From the NCBI RefSeq assembly GCF_051020975.1, contig NW_027478166.1, positions 10,789,501 through 10,853,500 of the forward strand: a DNA stretch of 64,000 nucleotides, read 5' to 3'. Each line of letters starts with the position of its first letter. The first letter of the stretch is position 1. This document shows, in pieces, positions 22,151 through 35,673 of this stretch. Both the position numbers and the translations under genes were made by a program. This DNA comes from Osmia lignaria lignaria (Eukaryota; Arthropoda; Insecta; Hymenoptera; Megachilidae). The notes beneath the pieces were generated by a model. The model was not told the DNA's origin. It ran no database searches and saw nothing but the letters and a program-made list of their open reading frames with translations.

Positions 22151-23116
22151 TCAGATGCGTAGTTCTCGAGATATATCAAGATATTTAAAAGTTTCGAAGC
22201 CGCACCAACATAATAGAGATACAGAAACACGTTGGCCCCTTTCTTTGAGATAACTCTGCACTATTGCGAGCTGCAAATGCCACTTCCAGCTTAGCTGTGC
22301 AGAGGAAGAACAACAAGAAGAAGAAATATCTCGAAATATGTCCGTCAGGCCAGTTCCTTTGAGCTGAATCGGCAAATATCTCGGAAACGAAGCGAGCTAT
22401 GGCAAAATGTTAAGAGACGTTTTTTGTAGAGAATTATGTTTCCTACAATTTATGTTCTATGATATTTTTTGATCAGAAGCGTATTTTTCGAGATATATCG
22501 AGATATTTAAAAGTTCCGAAGCCGCACCAACATAATAGGGATACAGAAACACCGTGGCCCCTTTCTTTGAGATAACTCTGCACTAGTGCGAGCCGCAAAT
22601 GCCACTTCCAGCTTAGCTGTGCAGAGGAAGAACAACAAGAAGAAGAAATATCTCGAAATATGTCCGTCAGGCCAGTTCCTTTGAGCTGAATCTGCAAATA
22701 TCTCGGAAACGAAGCGAGCTATGGCAAAATGTTAAGAGACGTTTTTTGTAGAGAATTATGTTTCCTACAATTTATGTTCTATGATATTTTTTGGTCAGAA
22801 GCGTAGTTTTCGAGATATATCGAGATATTTAAAAGTTCAGAAGCCGCACCAACATAATAGGGATACAGAAACACCGTGGCCCCTTTCTTTGAAATAACTC
22901 TGCACTATTGCGAGCTGCAAATGCCACTTCCAGCTTAGCTGAGCAGAGGAAGAACAACAAGAAGAAGAAATATCTCGAAATATGTCCGTCAGGCCAGTTC
23001 CTTTGAGCTGAATCGGCAAATATCTCGGAAACGAAGCGAGCTATGGCAAAATGTTAAGAGACGTTTTTTGTAGAGAATTATGTTTCCTACAATTTATGTT
23101 CTATGATATTTTTTGA
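22151..23116. repeat. Three-monomer block, copy 2 (offset 7,084 bp)
   Basis: Second copy of 15067-16032, 22 monomers away. Its third monomer (22795) has TTTGAAATAAC and GCTGAGCAGAGG, the bases that also appear in the chimeric monomer of the 1,610-bp repeat. This lineage is therefore the better donor candidate for that chimera than the monomer at 15711. Confidence 0.85.
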
Positions 23117-23760
23117 TCAGAAGCGTAGTTTTCGAGATATATCGAGATATTTAAAAGTTCCGAAGCCGCACCAACATAATAGGGATACAGAAACACCGTG
23201 GCCCCTTTCTTTGAGATAACTCTGCACTAGTGCGAGCCGCAAATGCCACTTCCAGCTTAGCTGTGCAGAGGAAGAACAACAAGAAGAAGAAATATCTCGA
23301 AATATGTCCGTCAGGCCCCTTCCCTTGAGATAAATCTGCAAATATCTCGGAAACGAAGCGAGCTATGGCAAAATGTTAAGAGACCTTTTTTGTAGAGAAT
23401 TAAGTTTCCTACTTTTTATCTTCTATGATATTTTTTGATCAGATGCGTAGTTCTCGAGATATATCAAGATATTTAAAACTTCCGAAGCCGCACCAACATA
23501 ATAGAGATACAGAAACACCGTGGCCCCTCTCTTTGAGATAACTCTGCACTATTGCGGGCTGGAAATGCCACTTCCAGTTTAGCTGTGCAGAAGAAGAACA
23601 ACAAGAAGAAGAAATATCTCGAAATATGTCCGTCAGGCCCCTTCCCTTGAGATATATCTGCAAATATCTCGGAAACGAAGCGAGCTATGGCAAAATGTTG
23701 AGAGACCTTTTTTGTAGAGAATTATGTTTCCTACAATTTATGTTCTATGATATTTTTTGA
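23117..23760. repeat. Two-monomer block, copy 2
   Basis: Carries AAAACTTCCG and GCGGGCTGG like 20863-21506 but keeps the C tail throughout. The following monomers (23761 and 24083) hold isolated changes such as TTTCGTTGAG, CTCGAATTATG, TGCACATATC and GATCCAAAGCG. This stretch is therefore less homogenised than its neighbours. Confidence 0.8.
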
Positions 23761-24726
23761 TCAGAAGCGTAGTTTTCGAGATATATCGAGATATTTAAAA
23801 CTTCCGAAGCCGCACCAACATAATAGAGATACAGAAACACCGTGGCCCCTTTCGTTGAGATAACTCTGCACTAGTGCGAGCCGCAAATGCCACTTCCAGC
23901 TTAGCTGTGCAGAAGAAGAACAACAAGAAGAAGAAATATCTCGAATTATGTCCGTCAGGCCCCTTCCCTTGAGATAAATCTGCACATATCTCGGAAACGA
24001 AGCGAGCTATGGCAAAATCTTAAGAGACGTTTTTTGTAGAGAATTATGTTTCCTACTATTTATGTTCTATGATATTTTTTGATCCAAAGCGTAGTTTTCA
24101 AGATATATCGAGATATTTAAAAGTTCCGAAGCCGCACCAACATAATAGAGATACAGAAACACCGTGGCCCCTCTCTTTGAGATAACTCTGCACTATTGCG
24201 AGCTGGAAATGCCACTTCCAGTTTAGCTGTGCAGAAGAAGGACAACAAGAAGAAGAAATATCTCGAAATATGTCCGTTAGGCCCCTTCCCTTGAGATATA
24301 TCTGCAAATATCTCGGAAACGAAGCGACCTATGGCAAAATGTTAAGAGACCTTTTTTGTAGAGAATTAAGTTTCCTACTTTTTATGTTCTATGATATTTT
24401 TTGATCAGATGCGTAGTTCTCGAGATATATCAAGATATTTAAAAGTTCCGAAGCCGCACCAACATAATAGAGATACAGAAACGCCGTGGCCCCATTCTTT
24501 GAGATAACTCTGCACTATTGCGAGCTGCAAATGCCACTTCCAGCTTAGCTGTGCAGAGGAAGAACAACAAGAAGAAGAAATATCTCGAAATATGTCCGTC
24601 AGGCCAGTTCCTTTGAGATGAATCTGCAAATATCTCGGAAACGAAGCGAGCTATGGCAAAATGTTAAGAGACGTTTTGTATAGAGAATTATGTTTCCTAC
24701 AATTTATGTTCTATGATATTTTTTGA

Positions 24727-25047
24727 TCAGAAGCGTAGTTTTCGAGATACATCGAGATATTTAAAAGTTCCGAAGCCGCACCAACATAATAGGGATACAG
24801 AAACACCGTGGCCCCTTTCTTTGAGATAACTCTGCACTAGTGCGAGCCGCAAATGCCACTTCCAGCTTAGCTGTGCAGAGGAAGAACAACAAGAAGAAGA
24901 AATATCTCGAAATATGTCCGTCAGGCCCCTTCCCTTGAGATAAATCTGCAAATATCTCGGAAACGAAGCGAGCTATGGCAAAATGTTAAGAGACGTTTTT
25001 GTAGAGAATTAAGTTTCCTACTTTTTATCTTCTATGATATTTTTTGA
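24727..25047. repeat. 321-bp monomer (one T lost)
   Basis: The monomer is one base short because the T run after GACG has five T (AGACGTTTTTGTAG near 24991-25005) where six are usual. It is the only single-base length change I detected from the spacing. All later starts are shifted by -1 until 57 kb. A lone homopolymer change can also be a base-calling error. Confidence 0.85.
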
Positions 25048-25691
25048 TCAGATGCGTAGTTCTCGAGATATATCAAGATATTTAAAACTTCCGAAGCCGC
25101 ACCAACATAATAGAGATACAGAAACACCGTGGCCCCTCTCTTTGAGATAACTCTGCACTATTGCGGGCTGGAAATGCCACTTCCAGTTTAGCTGTGCAGA
25201 AGAAGAACAACAAGAAGAAGAAATATCTCGAAATATGTCCGTCAGGCCCCTTCCCTTGAGATATATCTGCAAATATCTCGGAAACGAAGCGAGCTATGAC
25301 AAAATGTTAAGAGACCTTTTTTGTAGAGAATTATGTTTCCTACAATTTATGTTCTATGATATTTTCTGATCAGAAGCGTAGTTTTCGAGATATATCGAGA
25401 TATTTAAAAGTTCCGAAGCCGCACCAACATAATAGGGATACAGAAACGCCGTGGCCCCTTTCTTTGAGATAACTCTGCACTATTGCGAGCTGTAAATGCC
25501 ACTTCCAGCTTAGCTGTGCAGAAGAAGAACAACAAGAAGAAGAAATATCTCGAAATATGTCCGTCAGGCCCCTTCCCTTGAGATAAATCTGCAAATATCT
25601 CGGAAACGAAGCGAGCTATGGCAAAATGTTAAGAGACCTTTTTTGTAGAGAATTAAGTTTCCTACTTTTTATGTTCTATGATATTTTTTGA

Positions 25692-26657
25692 TCAGATGCG
25701 TAGTTCTCGAGATATATCAAGATATTTAAAAGTTCCGAAGCCGCACCAATATAATAGAGATACAGAAACACCGTGGCCCCTTTCTTTGAGATAACTCTGC
25801 ACTATTGCGAGCTGCAAATGCCACTTCCAGCTTAGCTGTGCAGAGGAAGAACAACAAGAAGAAGAAGTATCTCGAAATATGTCCGTCAGGCCCGTTCCTT
25901 TGAGCTGAATCTGCAAATATCTCGGAAACGAAGCGAGCTATGGCAAAATGTTAAGAGACGTTTTTTGTAGAGAATTATCTTTCCTACAATTTATGTTCTA
26001 TGATATTTTTTGATCAGAAGCGTAGTTTTCGAGATATATCGAGATATTTAAAAGTTCCGAAGCCGCACCAACATAATAGAGATACAGAAACACCGTGGCC
26101 CCTTTCTTTGAGATAACTCTGCATTATTGCGAGCTGCAAATGCCACTTCCAGCTTAGCTGTGCAGAGGAAGAACAACAAGAAGAAGAAGTATCTCGAAAT
26201 ATGTCCGTCAGGCCCGTTCCTTTGAGCTGAATCTGCAAATATCTCGGAAACGAAGCGAGCTATGGCAAAATGTTAAGAGACGTTTTTTGTAGAGAATTAT
26301 CTTTCCTACAATTTATGTTCTATGATATTTTTTGATCAGAAGCGTAGTTTTCGAGATATATCGAGATATTTAAAAGTTCCGAAGCCGCACCAACATAATA
26401 GAGATACAGAAACACCGTGGCCCCTTTCTTTGAGATAACTCTGCACTAGTGCGAGCCGCAAATGCCACTTCCAGCTTAGCTGTGCAGAAGAAGAACAACA
26501 AGAAGAAGAAATATCTCGAAATATGTCCGTCAGGCCCCTTCCCTTGAGATAAATCTGCAAATATATCGGAAACCAAGCGAGCTATGGCAAAATGTTAAGA
26601 GACCTTTTTTGTAGAGAATTAAGTTTCCTACTTTTTATGTTCTATGATATTTTTTGA
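25692..26657. repeat. 3-monomer higher-order repeat, copy 1 (966 bp)
   Basis: The order is alpha/T/G (with CCAATATAATAG), beta/T/G (with GCATTATTGC) and beta/S/C (with CAAATATATCGGAAACC). It repeats at 26658 and again at 27946. The third monomer shares CAAATATATCGG only with its copy at 27302, linking copies 1 and 2. Confidence 0.87.
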
Positions 26658-27623
26658 TCAGATGCGTAGTTCTCGAGATATATCAAGATATTTAAAAGTT
26701 CCGAAGCCGCACCAACATAATAGAGATACAGAAACACCGTGGCCCCTTTCTTTGAGATAACTCTGCACTATTGCGAGCTGCAAATGCCACTTCCAGCTTA
26801 GCTGTGCAGAGGAAGAACAACAAGAAGAAGAAGTATCTCGAAATATGTCCGTCAGGCCCGTTCCTTTGAGCTGAATCTGCAAATATCTCGGAAACGAAGC
26901 GAGCTATGGCAAAATGTTAAGAGACGTTTTTTGTAGAGAATTATCTTTCCTACAATTTATGTTCTATGATATTTTTTGATCAGAAGCGTAGTTTTCGAGA
27001 TATATCGAGATATTTAAAAGTTCCGAAGCCGCACCAACATAATAGAGATACAGAAACACCGTGGCCCCTTTCTTTGAGATAACTCTGCACTATTGCGAGC
27101 TGCAAATGCCACTTCCAGCTTAGCTGTGCAGAGGAAGAACAACAAGAAGAAGAAGTATCTCGAAATATGTCCGTCAGGCCCGTTCCTTTGAGCTGAATCT
27201 GCAAATATCTCGGAAACGAAGCGAGCTATGGCAAAATGTTAAGAGACGGTTTTTGTAGAGAATTATCTTTCCTACAATTTATGTTCTATGATATTTTTTG
27301 ATCAGAAGCGTAGTTTTCGAGATATATCGAGATATTTAAAAGTTCCGAAGCCGCACCAACATAATAGAGATACAGAAACACCGTGGCCCCTTTCTTTGAG
27401 ATAACTCTGCACTAGTGCGAGCCGCAAATGCCACTTCCAGCTTAGCTGTGCAGAAGAAGAACAACAAGAAGAAGAAATATCTCGAAATATGTCCGTCAGG
27501 CCCCTTCCCTTGAGATAAATCTGCAAATATATCGGAAACCAAGCGAGCTATGGCAAAATGTTAAGAGACCTTTTTTGTAGAGAATTAAGTTTCCTACTTT
27601 TTATGTTCTATGATATTTTTTGA
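26658..27623. repeat. 3-monomer higher-order repeat, copy 2 (966 bp)
   Basis: Tandem copy of 25692-26657. It lacks CCAATATAATAG and GCATTATTGC (reading CCAACATAATAG and GCACTATTGC) and has a private GACGGTTTTTG near 27246. It keeps CAAATATATCGG in the third monomer. Confidence 0.87.
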
Positions 27624-27945
27624 TCAGATGCGTAGTTCTCGAGATATATCAAGATATTTAAAAGTTCCGAAGCCGCACCAACATAATAGAGATACAGAAA
27701 CACCGTGGCCCCTTTCTTTGAGATAACTCTGCACTAGTGCGAGCCGCAAATGCCACTTCCAGCTTAGCTGTGCAGAAGAAGAACAACAAGAAGAAGAAAT
27801 ATCTCGAAATATGTCCGTCAGGCCCCTTCCCTTGAGATAAATCTGCAAATATCTCGGAAACCAAGCGAGCTATGGCAAAATGTTAAGAGACCTTTTTTAT
27901 AGAGAATTAAGTTTCCTACTTTTTATGTTCTATGATATTTTTTGA

Positions 27946-28911
27946 TCAGATGCGTAGTTCTCGAGATATATCAAGATATTTAAAAGTTCCGAAGCCGCAC
28001 CAATATAATAGAGATACAGAAACACCGTGGCCCCTTTCTTTGAGATAACTCTGCACTATTGCGAGCTGCAAATGCCACTTCCAGCTTAGCTGTGCAGAGG
28101 AAGAACAACAAGAAGAAGAAGTATCTCGAAATATGTCCGTCAGGCCCGTTCCTTTGAGCTGAATCTGCAAATATCTCGGAAACGAAGCGAGCTATGGCAA
28201 AATGTTAAGAGACGTTTTTTGTAGAGAATTATCTTTCCTACAATTTATGTTCTATGATATTTTTTGATCAGAAGCGTAGTTTTCGAGATATATCGAGATA
28301 TTTAAAAGTTCCGAAGCCGCACCAACATAATAGAGATACAGAAACACCGTGGCCCCTTTCTTTGAGATAACTCTGCATTATTGCGAGCTGCAAATGCCAC
28401 TTCCAGCTTAGCTGTGCAGAGGAAGAACAACAAGAAGAAGAAGTATCTCGAAATATGTCCGTCAGGCCCGTTCCTTTGAGCTGAATCTGCAAATATCTCG
28501 GAAACGAAGCGAGCTATGGCAAAATGTTAAGAGACGTTTTTTGTAGAGAATTATCTTTCCTACAATTTATGTTCTATGATATTTTTTGATCAGAAGCGTA
28601 GTTTTCGAGATATATCGAGATATTTAAAAGTTCCGAAGCCGCACCAACATAATAGAGATACAGAAACACCGTGGCCCCTTTCTTTGAGATAACTCTGCAC
28701 TAGTGCGAGCCGCAAATGCCACTTCCAGCTTAGCTGTGCAGAAGAAGAACAACAAGAAGAAGAAATATCTCGAAATATGTCCGTCAGGCCCCTTCCCTTG
28801 AGATAAATCTGCAAATATCTCGGAAACCAAGCGAGCTATGGCAAAATGTTAAGAGACCTTTTTTATAGAGAATTAAGTTTCCTACTTTTTATGTTCTATG
28901 ATATTTTTTGA
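27946..28911. repeat. 3-monomer higher-order repeat, copy 3 (966 bp)
   Basis: Separated from copy 2 by one extra monomer (27624). Its first two monomers share CCAATATAATAG and GCATTATTGC with copy 1, not copy 2, while its third lacks CAAATATATCGG. Copies 1 and 3 lie 2,254 bp apart, so the same data can be read as a 7-monomer repeat (25692-27945, then 27946 onward) with an internal 3-monomer duplication. Confidence 0.85.
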
Positions 28912-31900
28912 TCAGATGCGTAGTTCTCGAGATATATCAAGATATTTAAAAGTTCCGAAGCCGCACCAATATAATAGAGATACAGAAACACCGTGGCCCC
29001 TTTCTTTGAGATAACTCTGCACTAGTGCGAGCCGCAAATGCCACTTCCAGCTTAGCTGTGCAGAAGAAGAACAACAAGAAGAAGAAATATCTCGAAATAT
29101 GTCCGTCAGGCCCCTTCCCTTGAGATAAATCTGCAAATATCTCGGAAACCAAGCGAGCTATGGCAAAATGTTAAGAGACCTTTTTTGTAGAGAATTAAGT
29201 TTCCTACTTTTTATGTTCTATGATATTTTTTGATCAGATGCGTAGTTCTCGAGATATATCAAGATATTTAAAAGTTCCGAAGCCGCACCAACATAATAGA
29301 GATACAGAAACACCGTGGCCCCTTTCTTTGAGATAACTCTGCACTATTGCGAGCTGTAAATGCCACTTCCAGCTTAGCTGTGCAGAAGAAGAACAACAAG
29401 AAGAAGAAATATCTCGAAATATGTCCGTCAGGCCCCTTCCCTTGAGATAAATCTGCAAATATCTCGGAAACGAAGCGAGCTATGGCAAAATGTTAAGAGA
29501 CCTTTTTTGTAGAGAATTAAGTTTCCTACTTTTTATGTTCTATGATATTTTTTGATCAGATGCGTAGTTCTCGAGATATATCAAGATATTTAAAAGTTCC
29601 GAAGCCGCACCAACATAATAGAGATACAGAAACACCGTGGCCCCTTTCTTTGAGATAACTCTGCACTATTGCGAGCTGCAAATGCCACTTCCAGCTTAGC
29701 TGTGCAGAGGAAGAACAACAAGAAGAAGAAGTATCTCGAAATATGTCCGTCAGGCCCGTTCCTTTGAGCTGAATCTGCAAATATCTCGGAAACGAAGCGA
29801 GCTATGGCAAAATGTTAAGAGACGTTTTTTGTAGAGAATTATCTTTCCTACAATTTATGTTCTATGATATTTTTTGATCAGAAGCGTAGTTTTCGAGATA
29901 TATCGAGATATTTAAAAGTTCCGAAGCCGCACCAACATAATAGAGATACAGAAACACCGTGGCCCCTTTCTTTGAGATAACTCTGCACTAGTGCGAGCCG
30001 CAAATGCCACTTCCAGCTTAGCTGTGCAGAAGAAGAACAACAAGAAGAAGAAATATCTCGAAATATGTCCGTCAGGCCCCTTCCCTTGAGATAAATCTGC
30101 AAATATCTCGGAAACCAAGCGAGCTATGGCAAAATGTTAAGAGACCTTTTTTGTAGAGAATTAAGTTTCCTACTTTTTATGTTCTATGATATTTTTTGAT
30201 CAGATGCGTAGTTCTCGAGATATATCAAGATATTTAAAAGTTCCGAAGCCGCACCAACATAATAGAGATACAGAAACACCGTGGCCCCTTTCTTTGAGAT
30301 AACTCTGCACTATTGCGAGCTGTAAATGCCACTTCCAGCTTAGCTGTGCAGAAGAAGAACAACAAGAAGAAGAAATATCTCGAAATATGTCCGTCAGGCC
30401 CCTTCCCTTGAGATATATCTGCAAATATCTCGGAAACGAAGCGAGCTATGGCAAAATGTTAACAGACCTTTTTTGTAGAGAATTAAGTTTCCTACTTTTT
30501 ATGTTCTATGATATTTTTTGATCAGATGCGTAGTTCTCGAGATATATCAAGATATTTAAAAGTTCCGAAGCCGCACCAACATAATAGAGATACAGAAACA
30601 CCGTGGCCCCTCTCTTTGAGATAACTCTGCACTATTGCGAGCTGGAAATGCCACTTCCAGTTTAGCTGTGCAGAAGAAGGACAACAAGAAGCAGAAATAT
30701 CTCGAAATATGTCCGTTAGGCCCCTTCCCTTGAGATAAATCTGCAAATATCTCGGAAACGAAGCGACCTATGGCAAAATGTTAAGAGACCTTTTTTGTAG
30801 AGAATTAAGTTTCCTACTTTTTATGTTCTATGATATTTTTTGATCAGATGCGTAGTTCTCGAGATATATCAAGATATTTAAAAGTTCCGAAGCCGCACCA
30901 ACATAATAGAGATACAGAAACACCGTGGCCCCTTTCTTTGAGATAACTCTGCACTATTGCGAGCTGTAAATGCCACTTCCAGCTTAGCTGTGCAGAAGAA
31001 GAACAACAAGAAGAAGAAATATCTCGAAATATGTCCGTCAGGCCCCTTCCCTTGAGATAAATCTGCAAATATCTCGGAAACGAAGCGAGCTATGGCAAAA
31101 TGTTAAGAGACCTTTTTTGTAGAGAATTAAGTTTCCTACTTTTTATCTTCTATGATATTTTTTGATCAGATGCGTAGTTCTCGAGATATATCAAGATATT
31201 TAAAAGTTCCGAAGCCGCACCAACATAATAGAGATACAGAAACACCGTGGCCCCTCTCTTTGAGATAACTCTGCACTATTGCGAGCTGGAAATGCCACTT
31301 CCAGTTTAGCTGTGCAGAAGAAGGACAACAAGAAGAAGAAATATCTCGAAATATGTCCGTTAGGCCCCTTCCCTTGAGATAAATCTGCAAATATCTCGGA
31401 AACGAAGCGACCTATGGCAAAATGTTAAGAGACCTTTTTTGTAGAGAATTAAGTTCCCTACTTTTTATGTTCTATGATATTTTTTGATCAGATGCGTAGT
31501 TCTCGAGATATATCAAGATATTTAAAAGTTCCGAAGCCGCACCAACATAATAGAGATACAGAAACACCGTGGCCCCTTTCTTTGAGATAACTCTGCACTA
31601 GTGCGAGCCGCAAATGCCACTTCCAGCTTAGCTGTGCAGAAGAAGAACAACAAGAAGAAGAAATATCTCGAAATATGTCCGTCAGGCCCCTTCCCTTGAG
31701 ATAAATCTGCAAATATCTCGGAAACCAAGCGAGCTATGGCAAAATGTTAAGAGACCTTTTTTGTAGAGAATTAAGTTTCCTACTTTTTATGTTCTATGAT
31801 ATTTTTTGATCAGATGCGTAGTTCTCGAGATATATCAAGATATTTAAAAGTTCCGAAGCCGCACCAACATAATAGAGATACAGAAACACCGTGGCCCCTT

Positions 31901-32453
31901 TCTTTGAGATAACTCTGCACTATTGCGAGCTGTAAATGCCACTTCCAGCTTAGCTGTGCAGAAGAAGAACAACAAGAAGAAGAAATATCTCGAAATATGT
32001 CCGTCAGGCCCCTTCCCTTGAGATATATCTGCAAATATCTCGGAAACGAAGCGAGCAATGGCAAAATGTTAACAGACCTTTTTTGTAGAGAATTAAGTTT
32101 CCTACTTTTTATCTTCTATGATATTTTTTGATCAGATGCGTAGTTCTCGAGATATATCAAGATATTTAAAAGTTCCGAAGCCGCACCAACATAATAGAGA
32201 TACAGAAACACCGTGGCCCCTTTCTTTGAGATAACTCTGCACTATTGCGAGCTGCAAATGCCACTTCCAGCTTAGCTGTGCAGAGGAAGAACAACAAGAA
32301 GAAGAAGTATCTCGAAATATGTCCGTCAGGCCCGTTCCTTTGAGCTGAATCTGCAAATATCTCGGAAACGAAGCGAGCTATGGCAAAATGTTAAGAGACG
32401 TTTTTTGTAGAGAATTATCTTTCCTACAATTTATGTTCTATGATATTTTTTGA

Positions 32454-34063
32454 TCAGAAGCGTAGTTTTCGAGATATATCGAGATATTTAAAAGTTCCGA
32501 AGCCGCATCAACATAATAGAGATACAGAAACACCGTGGCCCCTTTCTTTGAGATAACTCTGCACTAGTGCGAGCCGCAAATGCCACTTCCAGCTTAGCTG
32601 TGCAGAAGAAGAACAACAAGAAGAAGAAATATCTCGAAATATGTCCGTCAGGCCCCTTCCCTTGAGATAAATCTGCAAATATCTCGGAAACCAAGCGAGC
32701 TATGGCAAAATGTTAAGAGACCTTTTTTGTAGAGAATTAAGTTTCCTACTTTTTATGTTCTATGATATTTTTTGATCAGATGCGTAGTTCTCGAGATATA
32801 TCAAGATATTTAAAAGTTCCGAAGCCGCACCAACATAATAGAGATACAGAAACACCGTGGCCCCTTTCTTTGAGATCACTCTGCACTATTGCGAGCTGTA
32901 AATGCCACTTCCAGCTTAGCTGTGCAGAAGAAGAACAACAAGAAGAAGAAATATCTCGAAATATGTCCGTCAGGCCCCTTCCCTTGAGATATATCTGCAA
33001 ATATCTCGGAAACGAAGCGAGCTATGGCAAAATGTTAACAGACCTTTTTTGTAGAGAATTAAGTTTCCTACTTTTTATCTTCTATGATATTTTTTGATCA
33101 GATGCGTAGTTCTCGAGATATATCAAGATATTTAAAAGTTCCGAAGCCGCACCAACATAATAGAGATACAGAAACACCGTGGCCCCTCTCTTTGAGATAA
33201 CTCTGCACTATTGCGAGCTGGAAATGCCACTTCCAGTTTAGCTGTGCAGAAGAAGGACAACAAGAAGAAGAAATATCTCGAAATATGTCCGTTAGGCCCC
33301 TTCCCTTGAGATAAATCTGCAAATATCTCGGAAACGAAGCGACCTATGGCAAAATGTTAAGAGACCTTTTTTGTAGAGAATTAAGTTTCCTACTTTTTAT
33401 GTTCTATGATATTTTTTGATCAGATGCGTAGTTCTCGAGATATATCAAGATATTTAAAAGTTCCGAAGCCGCACCAACATAATAGAGATACAGAAACACC
33501 GTGGCCCCTTTCTTTGAGATAACTCTGCACTATTGCGAGCTGTAAATGCCACTTCCAGCTTAGCTGTGCAGAAGAAGAACAACAAGAAGAAGAAATATCT
33601 CGAAATATGTCCGTCAGGCCCCTTCCCTTGAGATAAATCTGCAAATATCTCGGAAACGAAGCGAGCTATGGCAAAATGTTAAGGGACCTTTTTTGTAGAG
33701 AATTAAGTTTCCTACTTTTTATGTTCTATGATATTTTTTGATCAGATGCGTAGTTCTCGAGATATATCAAGATATTTAAAAGTTCCGAAGCCGCACCAAC
33801 ATAATAGAGATACAGAAACACCGTGGCCCCTTTCTTTGAGATAACTCTGCACTATTGCGAGCTGCAAATGCCACTTCCAGCTTAGCTGTGCAGAGGAAGA
33901 ACAACAAGAAGAAGAAGTATCTCGAAATATGTCCGTCAGGCCCGTTCCTTTGAGCTGAATCTGCAAATATCTCGGAAACGAAGCGAGCTATGGCAAAATG
34001 TTAAGAGACGTTTTTTGTAGAGAATTATCTTTCCTACAATTTATGTTCTATGATATTTTTTGA
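32454..34063. repeat. Region III 5-monomer repeat, copy 1 (1,610 bp)
   Basis: The order is beta/S/C with AAACCAAGCG (32454), alpha with GAGCTGTAAATG (32776), alpha/B with GAAGGACAAC (33098), alpha with GAGCTGTAAATG (33420) and alpha/T/G (33742). The length equals that of the region II repeat but the monomers differ, so it is an independent HOR. Private changes are GCCGCATCAAC near 32505 and AAGGGACC near 33681. Confidence 0.85.
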
Positions 34064-35673
34064 TCAGAAGCGTAGTTTTCGAGATATATCGAGATATTTA
34101 AAAGTTCCGAAGCCGCACCAACATAATAGAGATACAGAAACACCGTGGCCCCTTTCTTTGAGATAACTCTGCACTAGTGCGAGCCGCAAATGCCACTTCC
34201 AGCTTAGCTGTGCAGAAGAAGAACAACAAGAAGAAGAAATATCTCGAAATATGTCCGTCAGGCCCCTTCCCTTGAGATAAATCTGCAAATATCTCGGAAA
34301 CCAAGCGAGCTATGGCAAAATGTTAAGAGACCTTTTTTGTAGAGAATTAAGTTTCCTACTTTTTATGTTCTATGATATTTTTTGATCAGATGCGTAGTTC
34401 TCGAGATATATCAAGATATTTAAAAGTTCCGAAGCCGCACCAACATAATAGAGATACAGAAACACCGTGGCCCCTTTCTTTGAGATCACTCTGCACTAGT
34501 GCGAGCCGCAAATGCCACTTCCAGCTTAGCTGTGCAGAAGAAGAACAACAAGAAGAAGAAATATCTCGAAATATGTCCGTCAGGCCCCTTCCCTTGAGAT
34601 AAATCTGCAAATATCTCGGAAACGAAGCGAGCTATGGCAAAATGTTAAGAGACCTTTTTTGTAGAGAATAAAGTTTCCTACTTTTTATGTTCTATGATAT
34701 TTTTTGATCAGATGCGTAGTTTTCGAGATATATCGAGATATTTAAAAGTTCCGAAGCCGCACCAACATAATAGGGATACAGAAACACCGTGGCCCCTTTC
34801 TTTGAGATAACTCTGCACTATTGCGAGCTGTAAATGCCACTTCCAGCTTAGCTGTGCAGAAGAAGAACAACAAGAAGAAGAAATATCTCGAAATATGTCC
34901 GTCAGGCCCCTTCCCTTGAGATAAATCTGCAAATATCTCGGAAACGAAGCGAGCTATGGCAAAATGTTAAGAGACCTTTTTTGTAGAGAATTAAGTTTCC
35001 TACTTTTTATGTTCTATGATATTTTTTGATCAGATGCGTAGTTCTCGAGATATATCAAGATATTTAAAAGTTCCGAAGCCGCACCAACATAATAGAGATA
35101 CAGAAACACCGTGGCCCCTTTCTTTGAGATAACTCTGCACTATTGCGAGCTGCAAATGCCACTTCCAGCTTAGCTGTGCAGAGGAAGAACAACAAGAAGA
35201 AGAAGTATCTCGAAATATGTCCGTCAGGCCCCTTCCCTTGAGATAAATCTGCAAATATCTCGGAAACGAAGCGAGCTATGGCAAAATGTTAAGAGACCTT
35301 TTTTGTAGAGAATTAAGTTTCCTACTTTTTATGTTCTATGATATTTTTTGATCAGATGCGTAGTTCTCGAGATATATCAAGATATTTAAAAATTCCGAAG
35401 CCGCACCAACATAATAGAGATACAGAAACACCGTGGCCCCTTTCTTTGAGATAACTCTGCACTATTGCGAGCTGTAAATGCCACTTCCAGCTTAGCTGTG
35501 CAGAGGAAGAACAACAAGAAGAAGAAGTATCTCGAAATATGTCCGTCAGGCCCGTTCCTTTGAGCTGAATCTGCAAATATCTCGGAAACGAAGCGAGCTA
35601 TGGCAAAATGTTAAGAGACGTTTTTTGTAGAGAATTATCTTTCCTACAATTTACGTTCTATGATATTTTTTGA
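34064..35673. repeat. Region III 5-monomer repeat, copy 2, rearranged (1,610 bp)
   Basis: The first and last monomers fit the HOR. The middle is altered: 34386 has an S centre with GAGATCACTC, 34708 has a hybrid head (GATGCGTAGTTTTCGAG) with GGGATACAG, and 35030 has a G-like front with a C tail. The GAAGGAC monomer is missing. Conversion or a double exchange replaced the middle without changing total length. Confidence 0.75.

Larger units (their letters stand above)
14101..25369. repeat. Region II: satellite with GGGATACAG monomers and a 5-monomer repeat
   Basis: Many monomers here share ATAGGGATACAG (elsewhere mostly ATAGAGATACAG), and several G tails end in GAATCGGCAAAT. The first monomer, 14101, and the one after it, 14423, are forms that are later amplified in the 1,610-bp repeat. 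Right of that repeat the order is 20863 (beta/S), 21185 (mosaic), 21507, 21829, then a second occurrence of the 15067-16032 block at 22151, and a series with AAAACTTCCG and GCGGGCTGG at 23439 and 25048. There are no genes in this region. Confidence 0.88.

Noticed and set aside
32762..33097. Plus-strand 111-codon ATG frame, and 76-codon ATG frames at 34372, 40812, 44998, 48218, 48540, 58856, 59178 and 63042
   Set aside because: The ATGATATTTTTTGATCAG start exists in nearly every monomer. The frame is usually stopped at GAGATAACTC and is open only where a single change gives GAGACAACTC or GAGATCACTC. There is no recognisable domain and no gene context, so I treat them as chance openings.
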